This document shows, piece after piece, positions 1-8,800 of a stretch of DNA of 14,299 bases; position 1 is the first letter of the stretch; each line of letters opens with the position of its first letter. Below the pieces are notes generated by a model. It saw nothing but the letters and a program-made list of their open reading frames with translations. It made no database searches and was not told where the DNA came from. Location: NCBI GenBank assembly GCA_964497855.1, contig CAZCFM010000097.1, positions 1 to 14,299 on the forward strand, in the 5' to 3' direction. This stretch comes from CAYLNG01 sp964497855. GTDB lineage: Bacteria; Verrucomicrobiota; Kiritimatiellia; SS1-B-03-39; UBA6053. Position numbers and translations under genes: made by a program.

Positions 1-13
1 ATAACCCCCTCTT

Positions 14-54
14 AATGGTGCAATACAGGACTTCAAGTCCTGAATTACACCATT
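14..54. repeat. 41-bp near-perfect palindrome
   Basis: Arms 14-33 and 35-54 are reverse complements around a central C at 34, with two mismatched pairs (21/47 and 25/43). The core CAGGACTTCAAGTCCTG is a perfect odd palindrome. As RNA it would fold into a long stem with a small loop. No run of T follows on the + strand, so it is not a standard intrinsic terminator. It could be a dyad for a DNA-binding protein, a REP-like element, or the end of the preceding transcription unit outside the window. Confidence 0.75.
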
Positions 55-75
55 TAGACTTCTCCTTCCATCCCC

Positions 76-103
76 CCCGCCTCAACCGCAGAGCTGAGAC
101 GGG
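76..103. repeat. Imperfect hairpin in leader
   Basis: Positions 76-79 pair with 100-103 and 81-84 with 95-98, with one mismatch (80/99) and a 10-nt loop. It is the second of several inverted repeats packed into the 400 bp before the operon. Alone it is weak; it matters mainly as part of that cluster. Confidence 0.4.
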
Positions 104-120
104 CAGCGGGGAAAGATAGC

Positions 121-158
121 CTGTCATACTGCAACATCGCATGGCGGTAGTATGACAG
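121..158. repeat. Inverted repeat with 10-bp perfect arms
   Basis: CTGTCATACT (121-130) is mirrored exactly by AGTATGACAG (149-158). A G-T wobble and a C-G pair extend the stem to 12 positions and leave a 14-nt loop. The perfect arms, about 28 bp apart centre to centre, could bind a dimeric regulator or form an RNA hairpin. No regulator of this site is visible in the window except possibly the AlbA-type protein at 4111-5820. Confidence 0.6.
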
Positions 159-210
159 CGCACCCAGGCGCTTTCATGCGAAGTTTTCCGTTCACGCGGC
201 CCGGATGTCC

Positions 211-310
211 GCTCCGCCTCCGGTTATTTCGCGAAGCGGAAGCCGCACCATACCGTTGAGGAACGTTTAGTGGGCCAACGTTCTCGTTAGGCGGGAATGT
301 GGGGTGCGGC
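211..310. repeat. Nested inverted repeats, possible structured element
   Basis: Several complementary pairs overlap here. 211-217 pairs with 236-243 (7 bp, one bulged A) around the palindrome TTCGCGAA (228-235). GCCGCACC (242-249) is mirrored by GGTGCGGC (303-310). Inside that lies GAACGTT (261-267) mirrored by AACGTTC (277-283) with a 9-nt spacer. Some arms compete with each other, for example 240-246 can also pair with 318-324. The whole could be a structured RNA, a complex operator region, or debris of a mobile element. No coding sequence is credible across it. Confidence 0.45.
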
Positions 311-362
311 CAAGATTGGCGGCTTTGCCTTGACAGTCGGTCTGGCTTCGGACATCTGGTTC

Positions 363-392
363 TGGGCAAATAGCCACTTCCTTGGTTACAAT
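363..392 (+). promoter_or_regulatory. Candidate sigma70-type promoter of the operon
   Basis: TACAAT at 387-392 matches five of six bases of the -10 consensus. TGGGCA at 363-368 matches four of six bases of the -35 consensus, with an 18-bp spacer. Transcription would start near 399, giving a leader of about 38 nt before the ATG at 437. This is the best pair I can find in the 436-bp leader, but both boxes are imperfect and the host sigma-factor preferences are unknown. Confidence 0.3.
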
Positions 393-436
393 TCCACCAC
401 CAAACCCACCAAGGCTTGATTTGGGCAGAATCCACA

Positions 437-3400
437 ATGAAAACCGTCAAAAACGCATGTAAACTCCAACCCAACGCCCTTGACATCCATGTCGGGGATC
501 AAATCGAGCAGCTCGATGAGATCATCCGGGAAACCAATGGACGGGAGTATTTCACGAAGACCCACATCACGGCTGGCATGGAGGAACTGGTCCGCCGAAG
601 CATTTCGCGGCTGGCCGCGAAGTCGAATGACACTGTTTTCCATCTGAAACAGGCGATGGGCGGCGGTAAAACCCACTTGATGGTGGGCCTCGGGCTTTTG
701 GCCAAAGATCAAAAGCTCCGAGGGGAGCTGATCGGGGAAGTGCCCCACCAAGCGGCTTTTCAGCATGCGAAAGTCGTGGCCTTCAATGGACGGAACCGCC
801 CGAAAAATTACCTCTGGGGGGAAATCGCCAGGCAGCTTGGGGATCAGGATGCCTTCAAGGATTTTCAATCCGGCGTAACCGCGCCTGACGAGGAGGCCTG
901 GCTGAAGCTTTTCTCGGGCGACCAGCCGGTCTTGATCCTTCTCGATGAAATGCCTCCCTATTTTCATTACTACAGCACTCAGGCCCTCGGAGACGGCACC
1001 ATCGCCGATGTCATCACGGCGGGATTCGCGTGCATGTTGACCGCCGCCCAGAAGAAAAAGAATGTATGCATCGTCGTTTCCGATCTGGAGGCGGCCTATG
1101 ACACCGGCGGCAGGTTGATTCAGCGGGCACTGGCGGACGCCACGCAGGAACTGGGCCGCGCCGAGATCAACATCACGCCCGTCAACCTCGAATCCAACGA
1201 GATCTACGAAATCTTGAGAAAACGGCTGTTTCTCTCGCTTCCCACCCCGGCGGAGATCCACGAAATCGCCTCTGTGTACGCGGAGCGCCTCGCGGAAGCG
1301 GCGAAAGCGAAGACCGTCGAACGCAGTGCGGAATCCCTCACCGAAGAGATTGCCGCCACGTATCCTTTTCATCCACGGTTTAAGAATCTCGTTGCCCTCT
1401 TCAAAGAAAACGAAAAGTTCAAACAAACCCGCGGGTTGATGGAACTGGTCTCACGCCTCCTGAAATCGGTTTGGGAAGCCCCCGACGATGTTTACCTGAT
1501 CGGCGCGCAGCACTTTGACCTCTCTTTGGCTGCGGTTCGCGAAAAACTGGCGGAAATATCCTCGATGCGGGATGTTATCTCCCGCGACCTCTGGGATTCG
1601 TCCAAGAGCGCGCATGCCCAGGTGATCGATCTCGCCGCCGGAAGCAACTACGCCCAACAGTGTGGCGCGCTTCTACTCACCTCAAGCCTGGCCACCACAG
1701 TGAATTCCGTCCGGGGACTGACGGAAGCCGAGATGCTGGAGTGCCTCATCGATCCCAACCACAAGGCGAGCGATTACCGCGGGGCCTTTGCCGAGTTGCA
1801 AAAGTCCGCCTGGTACCTCCACCAGACCCAGGAAGGACGAAACTATTTTGACCATTCCGAGAATCTCACCAAGAAACTGCAAGGGTATGCGGACAAGGCC
1901 CCCCAGAACCGGGTGGATGATCTGATTCGCGCCCGCCTGAACGAAATGTATGCGCCCACCACCCGGGAGGCGTACGAGAAAGTCTTGCCCCTTCCGGAAA
2001 TCGATGACGCGGATGCCGCCCTGAAATCCTCGCGATGCCTCCTCATCATCAGCCCGGACGGGAAAGTGCCGCCCGAAGTGGTCACCCGATTCTTCCATGG
2101 CCTGGTCAATAAAAACAATGCCCTCGTGCTTACCGGCGAGAAATCCTCCATGGCCAGCCTGGACAAAGCCGCCCGCCACGTCTACGCCGTCACCAAAGCG
2201 GACAACGAAATCGGCCCGTCCCACCCGCATCGCCGTGACCTCGACGAAAAAAAAGCGCAATACGAGCAGGATTTCCAATCCACCGTTCTGGCCCTGTTTG
2301 ACAAACTTCTTTTTCCGGGACAACAAGCCGGAAAACAGATCCTCAAGTCAAAGGTGTTGGACAGCACCTATCCCTCCAGCGAGCCCTACAACGGCGAGCG
2401 GCAGGTGATCAAAACGCTGACCGCGGATCCCTTCAAGCTCTACACGGATATTCCCGCGAATTTCGATGCCTTGCGGGCCCGCGCGGAAAGCGAATTGTTC
2501 GGCACGCAGGAGGATGCCCGCAAAACCGACCTGATCGACAAAATGCGTCAAAGCACGGCCATGCCCTGGCTGCCGTCCAAGGGCTTGGACCTTTTGCTTC
2601 AGGAAGCCTACAAACGCGGGGTCTGGGAGGATCTGGGCAACGGGATCATCACCCGGAAACCCAAGCCCAAAACGACCCAGGTCACGGTCATGGAGGAGGG
2701 CTACCCCGATGATCAGGGCAACGTTCGCTTGAAAATCAATACCGTGAACGCGGGCAACAGCCCCCGTATCCACGTTCTGGAGGACGGCAAAGTCAGCGAA
2801 ACCAGCCCTGTCCTGGCTGACACCACTCTCACGACCCATGCCCTCCGGGTTCAGTTCCTTGCCGTGGACCCCACCGGGAAAAATCTGACGGGCAGCCCGA
2901 CAACCTGGACAAATTCATTGGTCATCCGCAACCGTTTGGACGAAAACTCCCGCACGGTGGAGCTTTTTGTCGCTCCGAAAGGCGAGATTCGCTACACGTT
3001 CGACGGGTCCGAACCCCGCAACGGGACTCCCTACACCCAACCGATCCCCATTGGCAAGGAAGCCGTGACGTTGCAGGTGTTTGCCTCCTGCGATGGACTG
3101 GAAGCAAAAAAGAACTTTCCCTTCTCCGCGCAGAATTCGGACGAGTTGAATTTGAAGGTCATGGAACCCGCCGTTCTTTACAACGAAAAGCCCAAGCGGC
3201 TCGACAACGCGAGCCGCACCCATACCGCCATCCGCATCGCCAAAGAGAAAGGCATCGAATTCGAAAAAGTGGTGATCTCTTTGGGTTCTGCGCCACGGGT
3301 CATTCAACTCGCCCTCGGAGATATCCGGGTTACCGGAGACTTCATTGAAAAGGAATTGGCTCATTTGCAGTCGCTGCTCTGTCCCGATGCCCCCCTCATC

Positions 3401-3502
3401 ATGACCTTCAAGAAGGCCTACACCTCCACCGGTCTTGACCTTCAACTCTTCGCCAAAGAGCTGAATATCGAACTCGTCAACGAGGATATCCATCAGGAAT
3501 GA
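437..3502 (+). CDS. DUF499 family P-loop ATPase, anti-phage associated
   Basis: A 1021-aa protein, and the first gene of the operon. An ATPase domain occupies roughly residues 50-330: a degenerate Walker A, AMGGGKTH (73-80), and a Walker B, VLILLDE (165-171). The N-terminus (MKTVKNAC...) and the QAMGGGKTH loop are typical of DUF499 proteins in phage-defence islands, where the protein is thought to be a motor or sensor working with a methyltransferase and a helicase. Near residues 840-890 a beta-rich stretch contains RYTFDGSEP, like the chitobiase C-terminal/Fn3-associated fold. A further alpha/beta tail follows. The ATG at 437 fits family N-termini better than an in-frame TTG at 416; neither has a clear Shine-Dalgarno site. 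Its TGA overlaps the ATG of the next gene by 4 bp, implying translational coupling. Family assignment is strong; the mechanism is inferred. Confidence 0.9.
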   Translation: MKTVKNACKLQPNALDIHVGDQIEQLDEIIRETNGREYFTKTHITAGMEELVRRSISRLAAKSNDTVFHLKQAMGGGKTHLMVGLGLLAKDQKLRGELIGEVPHQAAFQHAKVVAFNGRNRPKNYLWGEIARQLGDQDAFKDFQSGVTAPDEEAWLKLFSGDQPVLILLDEMPPYFHYYSTQALGDGTIADVITAGFACMLTAAQKKKNVCIVVSDLEAAYDTGGRLIQRALADATQELGRAEINITPVNLESNEIYEILRKRLFLSLPTPAEIHEIASVYAERLAEAAKAKTVERSAESLTEEIAATYPFHPRFKNLVALFKENEKFKQTRGLMELVSRLLKSVWEAPDDVYLIGAQHFDLSLAAVREKLAEISSMRDVISRDLWDSSKSAHAQVIDLAAGSNYAQQCGALLLTSSLATTVNSVRGLTEAEMLECLIDPNHKASDYRGAFAELQKSAWYLHQTQEGRNYFDHSENLTKKLQGYADKAPQNRVDDLIRARLNEMYAPTTREAYEKVLPLPEIDDADAALKSSRCLLIISPDGKVPPEVVTRFFHGLVNKNNALVLTGEKSSMASLDKAARHVYAVTKADNEIGPSHPHRRDLDEKKAQYEQDFQSTVLALFDKLLFPGQQAGKQILKSKVLDSTYPSSEPYNGERQVIKTLTADPFKLYTDIPANFDALRARAESELFGTQEDARKTDLIDKMRQSTAMPWLPSKGLDLLLQEAYKRGVWEDLGNGIITRKPKPKTTQVTVMEEGYPDDQGNVRLKINTVNAGNSPRIHVLEDGKVSETSPVLADTTLTTHALRVQFLAVDPTGKNLTGSPTTWTNSLVIRNRLDENSRTVELFVAPKGEIRYTFDGSEPRNGTPYTQPIPIGKEAVTLQVFASCDGLEAKKNFPFSAQNSDELNLKVMEPAVLYNEKPKRLDNASRTHTAIRIAKEKGIEFEKVVISLGSAPRVIQLALGDIRVTGDFIEKELAHLQSLLCPDAPLIMTFKKAYTSTGLDLQLFAKELNIELVNEDIHQE

Positions 3503-4098
3503 GTGGCCCCGAACATATCGATTTTGGCGCGCCCACCGCATACGGAGCCCACCATTTCTATGTGGTCATTCCCGATGCGCCCCGACAGGCGGTCGAAATT
3601 CACGAGGACTTCGGTTTCGAGGGCGACGCCTCCAAACGCGAAACCACCGAGTGCCGGGTCGTCCTCGCCCGGGAACTCTGGTCGAAAATCCGCGACGATG
3701 CCCGCCGCGATTTCAACGCCCGCCTCAAACTGAAAAAGCTTGGTGCCGGGGCCTGGGTGAACGGCAAGGTCAAGCTGGACCGCTTTCTGGGCAAGGAACT
3801 CTGCGTACTCGCCTGGGCGTCCGAACATGCCTCGATCGACGAATTGCCCATCATTAACCGCAAATGGCTGGCCCTCCGCCCCGAAGAACGCTGGTGGCTC
3901 TACAGCAAAACCGCATCGGAGGCGGGTGCCGCCGGCCAAACCCTGCGCGGCTGGCGCAAGGCCCTCTACTGTGCCCTCAGCGACGGCGAAAGCATCAAGC
4001 TGTCGCTGAAAGTGAAGCCCAAAGGCAAGGGACAGGAAAAAGGCGGGAAACCGGACTCGCAAGACTTCTTCCCCTTTCTCGAAAAGGGACAAATTTAG
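3499..4098 (+). CDS. DUF3780 family protein, anti-phage associated
   Basis: A 199-aa basic protein without signal peptide or membrane segment. The order of conserved stretches (YGAHHFYVVIPD near the start, then EDFGFEG, VVLARELW, and the ERWWLY and LRGWRKAL segments in the second half) fits the DUF3780 family. That family is found almost only beside DUF499 and DUF1156 genes in defence islands. No catalytic motif is evident, so a structural or adaptor role to the neighbouring ATPase or methyltransferase is plausible. The tail is lysine- and glycine-rich (KPKGKGQEKGGKP), probably disordered and nucleic-acid binding. The ATG overlaps the upstream stop as ATGA, which fixes the start. The gene is GC-rich (39 of 60 bases in the line at 3661), like DUF499. 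Confidence 0.85.
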   Translation: MSGPEHIDFGAPTAYGAHHFYVVIPDAPRQAVEIHEDFGFEGDASKRETTECRVVLARELWSKIRDDARRDFNARLKLKKLGAGAWVNGKVKLDRFLGKELCVLAWASEHASIDELPIINRKWLALRPEERWWLYSKTASEAGAAGQTLRGWRKALYCALSDGESIKLSLKVKPKGKGQEKGGKPDSQDFFPFLEKGQI

Positions 4099-4110
4099 GC
4101 CGAAAGACAC

Positions 4111-5820
4111 ATGACAGCAAGAGCCGTGGATATTTTGCTCAGCCAAAAAGAAGGCCTGGAACTGGAGTTCAAGGCCTGCCGGGATCAACTGCCCAAATCC
4201 GTGTACGAAACCGTCTGCGCCTTTCTCAACCGACATGGCGGAACGCTCCTGCTCGGCGTGGGCGACGACGGCTCGGTCCAGGGCATCGCGCCCGATGCGC
4301 TGGAACGGATTCGCAAGGATGTTGTCACTGCCATCAACAATCCTCAAAAGCTGACCCCGCCCACCTATCTTTCCATCAACGAGGAAACTCTCGACGGAAA
4401 ACACCTGCTGCGGATTTATGTCCCCGAAAGCTCCCAGGTCCACCGCTGCAACGGACGCATCTACGACCGCAACGAGGATGGCGACTTCGACATCACCGAC
4501 CACACCGAACAGGTCGCCCAGCTCTACCTCCGCAAACGGGCCACCTACAGCGAGAACCGGGTCTATCCCTGGATTCAGCCCAGGGACCTTCGCGGCGACC
4601 TCATCGAACGCTGCCGGAATTATCTGCGCATCAACCGCAAGGACCACCCCTGGACGGAGATGAACGACGAGGCCCTGCTCAAAAGCGCGCAACTGCTTCA
4701 GCCCGATCCCGAAACCGGTAAATCCGGACTGACCCTGGCCGGGGTCATGCTTTTCGGCACCGACGAGCTGATTTTGCAGGTCCGCCCCGCCCACCGCACC
4801 GATCTCATTCTCCGCAAAATCGATGTGGACCGCTACGATGACCGCGATCTCGTGCGCACCAACCTCATCGAAAGCTACGACCGCATTCTCGCCTTTGTCA
4901 AAAAACATCTGCCGGACCCCTTTTATCTCGACGGCATCGAGCGGCGCAGCCTGCGTGACATCATTTTTCGCGAAGTCGCCTCCAACATGCTCATCCACCG
5001 CGAATACGCCAGTGGCGCCACCTCCCGCCTCATCATCGAATACGGACGGGTCGTCACCGACAACCCCAGCCGCCCGCACGGCTTCGGCCAGCTTAATCTC
5101 GAAACCGCCGTCCCCTTCCAGAAAAACCCCAACCTCAGCGCCTTCTTCCGCGCCATCGACCGCGCCGACGAACTCGGCTCCGGCATGAGAAAACTCATGC
5201 TCTGGGGAAAAAAATACGGAGGCAAAATTCCCCAACTCATCGAAGGCGACAACTTCCGCATGATCCTCGCCGTGCCGGAATTCAGCGAAAACCCCGCCAA
5301 GACCCCCGAAGTTGTGCCCGCGGATGGCCGGACCACCGAAGTCACCACCGAAGATACCACCGAAGTTACCCCCCAAGTCACCCCGCAAGTCACCCCCCAA
5401 GTCGGGGCACAAGTCGGGGCACAAGTCGGGGCACAAGATAAGGCACAAGTCGGGACCCAGGCAGGGGGCCAGTTAGGGGCAAAGTCTGAGACAGAGGGTT
5501 CGACCGGACAAGTCACCCCCCAAGTCACCCCGCAAGATACCCCGCAAGTCACCCCGCAAGTCACCCCGCAAGTTATCGAATGTCTCAGGGTGCTTGTTAA
5601 CACTCCCCTCCCACGTGAAAAAATCCAGCAACAAATTGGCATCAAGGACCGGGAACACTTTCGCAAGGCTTATCTGGAACCGCTTCTCGCCGTTGAGTGG
5701 ATTAAGCGCACCATCCCCAATAAACCCAACAGCCGCCTCCAAAAATACCGCCTCACGGACAAAGGCCGCAAAACCCTCGAAGACTTTCAGAAAAAAGGAA
5801 CCGCGAATGAACACGAATAA
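4111..5820 (+). CDS. AlbA_2/Schlafen-type ATP-binding protein with repeat linker and winged helix
   Basis: A 569-aa protein. Residues about 10-130 form an AlbA_2 (Schlafen-like, formerly divergent AAA_4) domain: LELEFKACRDQLP, then CAFLNRHGGTLLLGVGDDG. Residues about 285-385 match the C-terminal ATP-binding module of this family (MLIHREYASGATSRLI, then NPNLSAFFRAIDRADELGSGMR). Residues about 400-490 are a low-complexity linker of 4-residue units (VTPQ, VGAQ). The last 75 residues are a winged helix (REHFRKAYLEPLL ... LQKYRLTDKG). Proteins of this architecture are usually annotated as transcriptional regulators or RecG-like ATP-binding proteins. It may be the operon's own regulator; Schlafen-like AlbA domains in other proteins have nuclease activity, so an effector role is possible. 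It starts 12 bp after DUF3780, without a strong Shine-Dalgarno site. Its last residues (TANEHE) are encoded by a decamer repeat. Confidence 0.85.
   Translation: MTARAVDILLSQKEGLELEFKACRDQLPKSVYETVCAFLNRHGGTLLLGVGDDGSVQGIAPDALERIRKDVVTAINNPQKLTPPTYLSINEETLDGKHLLRIYVPESSQVHRCNGRIYDRNEDGDFDITDHTEQVAQLYLRKRATYSENRVYPWIQPRDLRGDLIERCRNYLRINRKDHPWTEMNDEALLKSAQLLQPDPETGKSGLTLAGVMLFGTDELILQVRPAHRTDLILRKIDVDRYDDRDLVRTNLIESYDRILAFVKKHLPDPFYLDGIERRSLRDIIFREVASNMLIHREYASGATSRLIIEYGRVVTDNPSRPHGFGQLNLETAVPFQKNPNLSAFFRAIDRADELGSGMRKLMLWGKKYGGKIPQLIEGDNFRMILAVPEFSENPAKTPEVVPADGRTTEVTTEDTTEVTPQVTPQVTPQVGAQVGAQVGAQDKAQVGTQAGGQLGAKSETEGSTGQVTPQVTPQDTPQVTPQVTPQVIECLRVLVNTPLPREKIQQQIGIKDREHFRKAYLEPLLAVEWIKRTIPNKPNSRLQKYRLTDKGRKTLEDFQKKGTANEHE
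5329..5580 (+). repeat. 12-bp coding minisatellite (VTPQ / VGAQ units)
   Basis: About 20 consecutive 12-bp units, with a few degenerate ones in the middle, encode the linker of the AlbA-type protein. There are TTE-type units, three VTPQ, three VGAQ, then DKAQ, VGTQ, AGGQ, LGAK and SETE, a one-codon insertion (GSTGQ), then VTPQ, VTPQ, DTPQ, VTPQ and VTPQ. Because each unit is exactly four codons, gain or loss of units keeps the frame. The two flanking VTPQ blocks and the central VGAQ block suggest at least two rounds of local duplication. Confidence 0.9.
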
Positions 5821-5831
5821 ACGCGAAGGAA
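5802..5831. repeat. Three tandem 10-bp units across the AlbA stop codon
   Basis: CGCGAATGAA (5802-5811), CACGAATAAA (5812-5821) and CGCGAAGGAA (5822-5831) are three adjacent copies of one 10-mer with one to three differences. The repeat encodes the last residues of the AlbA-type protein, contains its TAA stop, and runs into the 42-bp spacer before the methyltransferase. I recall similar arrays of this type in intergenic spacers of many environmental bacteria, but could not check this. Confidence 0.6.
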
Positions 5832-5845
5832 CATTTTGGAACTTC

Positions 5846-5854
5846 AAGGAGAGG
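5846..5854 (+). promoter_or_regulatory. Strong ribosome binding site of the methyltransferase
   Basis: AAGGAGAGG lies 8 nt before the ATG at 5863. It decides the start: an in-frame TTG at 5836 lies upstream of this site and would place the Shine-Dalgarno sequence inside the gene. This is the longest spacer in the operon, so translation of the methyltransferase probably starts independently of the gene before it. Confidence 0.8.
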
Positions 5855-5862
5855 TATCAACC

Positions 5863-8800
5863 ATGCTGAACGCATTCGAATGGAAAGACCGCCCGGCGGT
5901 CATCGAGTTTCTTTTTCCAGTTCAAAAAATTTCTGTAGAAAGCTACAACGAACAGATGTCGAATACAGGGAAAGCACTCACGGCTCTGGGAAGTTACTGG
6001 AAGGGTCGCAAGCCGCTCTTTTTGAACAAGGCCTGTATTCTCGGGTGTCTGATGCCGACGTCGGACAATCCCCTGCGCGATCTGGAGGTTTTTGAGCTGC
6101 TTATGGGCATGGATGAACGCTCGCTGGCGGTACGGCATGGGCGCATCCATCCCGATGATGTGGCGAGTCGGGTGCCGGGCTTGACCGTGTCGCAGTGGTT
6201 CGAGGCAAATGTGCCCATTGATCTTCCCGAAGAAACCCCTTTTGCGGTCGGGGAGCTGTCGTATAAAGATCCCGATACCGGAAAGCCCAAACGGGTGCGG
6301 CTGAAGTGGCTGGAGGACGTCTCTGACGCGGATCGGCTGACCCTGGAGGCCCGGGCCTTGCCCTTCCCCGACTACAAATCCAACATCAATAAAGCCAAGC
6401 GCTGCGAGGAACTGGGCGATGCCCCCCACGCCCATATCTGGAAGGAGGTGAATGACCACCTCGGAACCAGCGCCCACAGCTTCCCGGAACTGGTGGAGCA
6501 AATGGGCATCGCCCGCTTCGGACACCGTCCCAAAGTCGCCGACGTCTTCTGCGGCAGCGGGCAAATCCCCTTTGAAGCGGCCCGCCTGGGCTGTGATGTC
6601 TATGCCTCCGATCTGAATCCTATTGCCTGTCTTCTAACGTGGGGAGCCTTTAATGTAGTTGGTGCTGGTCAAAGAATAAGATCACAAATTGCAAAGGATA
6701 TATTACAATTAGAAAAAGAGGTTGCCAAAGTAATAGATCACCTAGGGGTTGATGACGATGGGAATGGCTGGAGAGCGAAAGCATACCTTTACTGCATCGA
6801 AACGACCTGTCCAGAAACAGGCTGGAAAGTACCGCTTCTTCCTACGTGCGTGATAAGCATGGACTACATGAAAATTGTTAGATTGGTGCCCAATCCATCT
6901 AATAAAAGGTATGATATTGTTGTCGGCACTGCAACTGCAAACGAACTTACCATTGCCAAGAATGGAACGGTTAACAAAGGATACTGCGAGCACTCACCAG
7001 ATGGGAAAAAGGTGTGCCGTTTTAAATTAGGTAGTATTAGAGGCGATTTTTCAGGAACAAAAGGTCGCGGTAATGAACTACGCCTTTGGGATAAATCAGA
7101 TGTTGATTTCAGAGATGATGACATATTCCAAGAACGACTCTATTGCATTCAGTGGATGAAGGAGAAATTAACAGGCAAGAGTTTTGATCTTGATATTCGA
7201 TCTGTTACGCATGAAGACCTTAAACGTGAACAGACTGTTATCGAGTATGTGGGTAAACATCTCAGCGACTGGCAAGAAAAAGGTCTTGTCCCGGATATGG
7301 TGATCGAAAAAGGGGATGAGACCGAAAGACTCTATCGGGAACGCGGCTGGACCCACTGGCATCATCTTTTCAACCCTAGGCAAATTTTGGTTAATGGGCT
7401 TATCAATAAATATTCTACAGCTCCCTTGAAAATACATTTCTGTCAGCTACTTAATTACAATAGTCATTTATGTGTATGGCACAGTGCGAAGGGTCAAGGA
7501 GGCGGCAGTATTTCAAATGTATTTTACAACCAAGCATTGAATACGTTACTGAATTACGGATGTCGAAGTGCTGAACTTGCCCTAAAAAAGCTATTAGATC
7601 CAATAAAATCACATCCTTTGCGAGAAGAAGTTAAATACAAGATTGCAAACTTCGATGCTTCAACAGTGTCACAAACCAGTGATTTATTCATCACCGACCC
7701 GCCCTACGGCGACGCGGTCAAATACGAAGAAATCACCGAATTTTTCATCGCCTGGCTGCGGAAGAATCCGCCGAAAGAATTTGCCGACTGGACCTGGGAC
7801 AGCCGGCGATCTCTGGCGATCAAAGGCGAGGATGACGATTTCCGCCGCTCCATGATCCGCGCTTATCGGCGCACCGCCGAACTCATGCCCGACAACGGCA
7901 TGCAGGTGATTATGTTCACCCACCAAAGCGGGAGCATCTGGGCGGACATGGCGAACATCATCTGGGCCAGCGGCCTGCAGGTGACGGCGGCCTGGTATGT
8001 GGTCACGGAAACCGATTCCGCCCTGCGTCAGGGGGCCAATGTCACCGGCACCATTCTTCTCATCCTCCGCAAACGCAAGGCCGACCTGAGCAGTTTCCGC
8101 GACGACCTCGCCTGGGAGATCGAAGCGGCGGTCAAAGAACAGATCGAAGCCCTGGTGGGTCTGGACAAATCCGTTCGCCGTCAGCATTCCGAGGGGCTCT
8201 ACACCGACTCCGACCTCCAGATGGCCGGCTATGCGGCGGCCCTCAAGGTGTTGACCTCCTACTCAACCATTGACGGCAAAAACATGGTGGTGGAGGCCGA
8301 GACGCCGCGTATCAAAGGCCGGAAGTCCTTCGTCGAGGACCTGATCGAATTCGCGGTGCAGACCGCGGTTCAATTCCTGGTGCCGGGGGGCTTTGAAAAA
8401 CCGGAATGGTTGAAACTCAAACCCATCGAGCGCTACTACCTTAAAATGCTGGAAATGGAGCATCAGGGTCACAAATCCCTGGACAACTACCAGAATTTCG
8501 CAAAGGCCTTCAAGATCCGCCATTTCGATCAGGTCATGAGCGACAACTCCAAGGCGAATGCCGCCCGGCTGAAGACTTCCATCGAATTCCGGGGCAACCT
8601 CATGAGCGGCGACGCCGAGTTTGCGGGCACACCCCTGCGGGCCCTGCTCTACGCCCTCTACGAACTCTCCAAAGATATGGAAATCGACGACGTGCTGCTC
8701 CACCTCATGGAAAACTGCCCCAACTACAATCAGCACAAACCCATTCTCACCAAAATCGCCGACTACATCGCCCTGAAACGCGAAGGCCTCACCGCCACCA

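Noticed and set aside
286..292. Integron attC-like GTTAGGC box
   Set aside because: It fits the GTTRRRY core, but no matching RYYYAAC partner lies at a suitable distance on either strand, and there is no integrase or cassette pattern.
330..335. TTGACA as operon -35 box
   Set aside because: It is a perfect -35 hexamer, but the sequence 16-18 bp downstream has no acceptable -10 box.
124..486. 120-codon minus-strand frame in the leader
   Set aside because: It runs through the inverted-repeat cluster and into the DUF499 start. The composition is unlike a protein (Arg, Pro, Trp and Ser runs) and there is no ribosome binding site.
386..1426. 346-codon open frame on the minus strand
   Set aside because: It lies opposite the well-supported DUF499 ATPase domain and shows no recognisable motif.
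3493..5448. 651-codon open frame on the minus strand
   Set aside because: It is antisense to DUF3780 and the AlbA-type gene, is composed of Gly/Asp/Phe/Val-rich low-complexity sequence, and reads the minisatellite backwards. Long antisense frames are expected opposite GC-rich genes with biased third positions.
5329..5580. CRISPR array
   Set aside because: Units are 12 bp, contiguous, coding and in frame, with no unique spacers.
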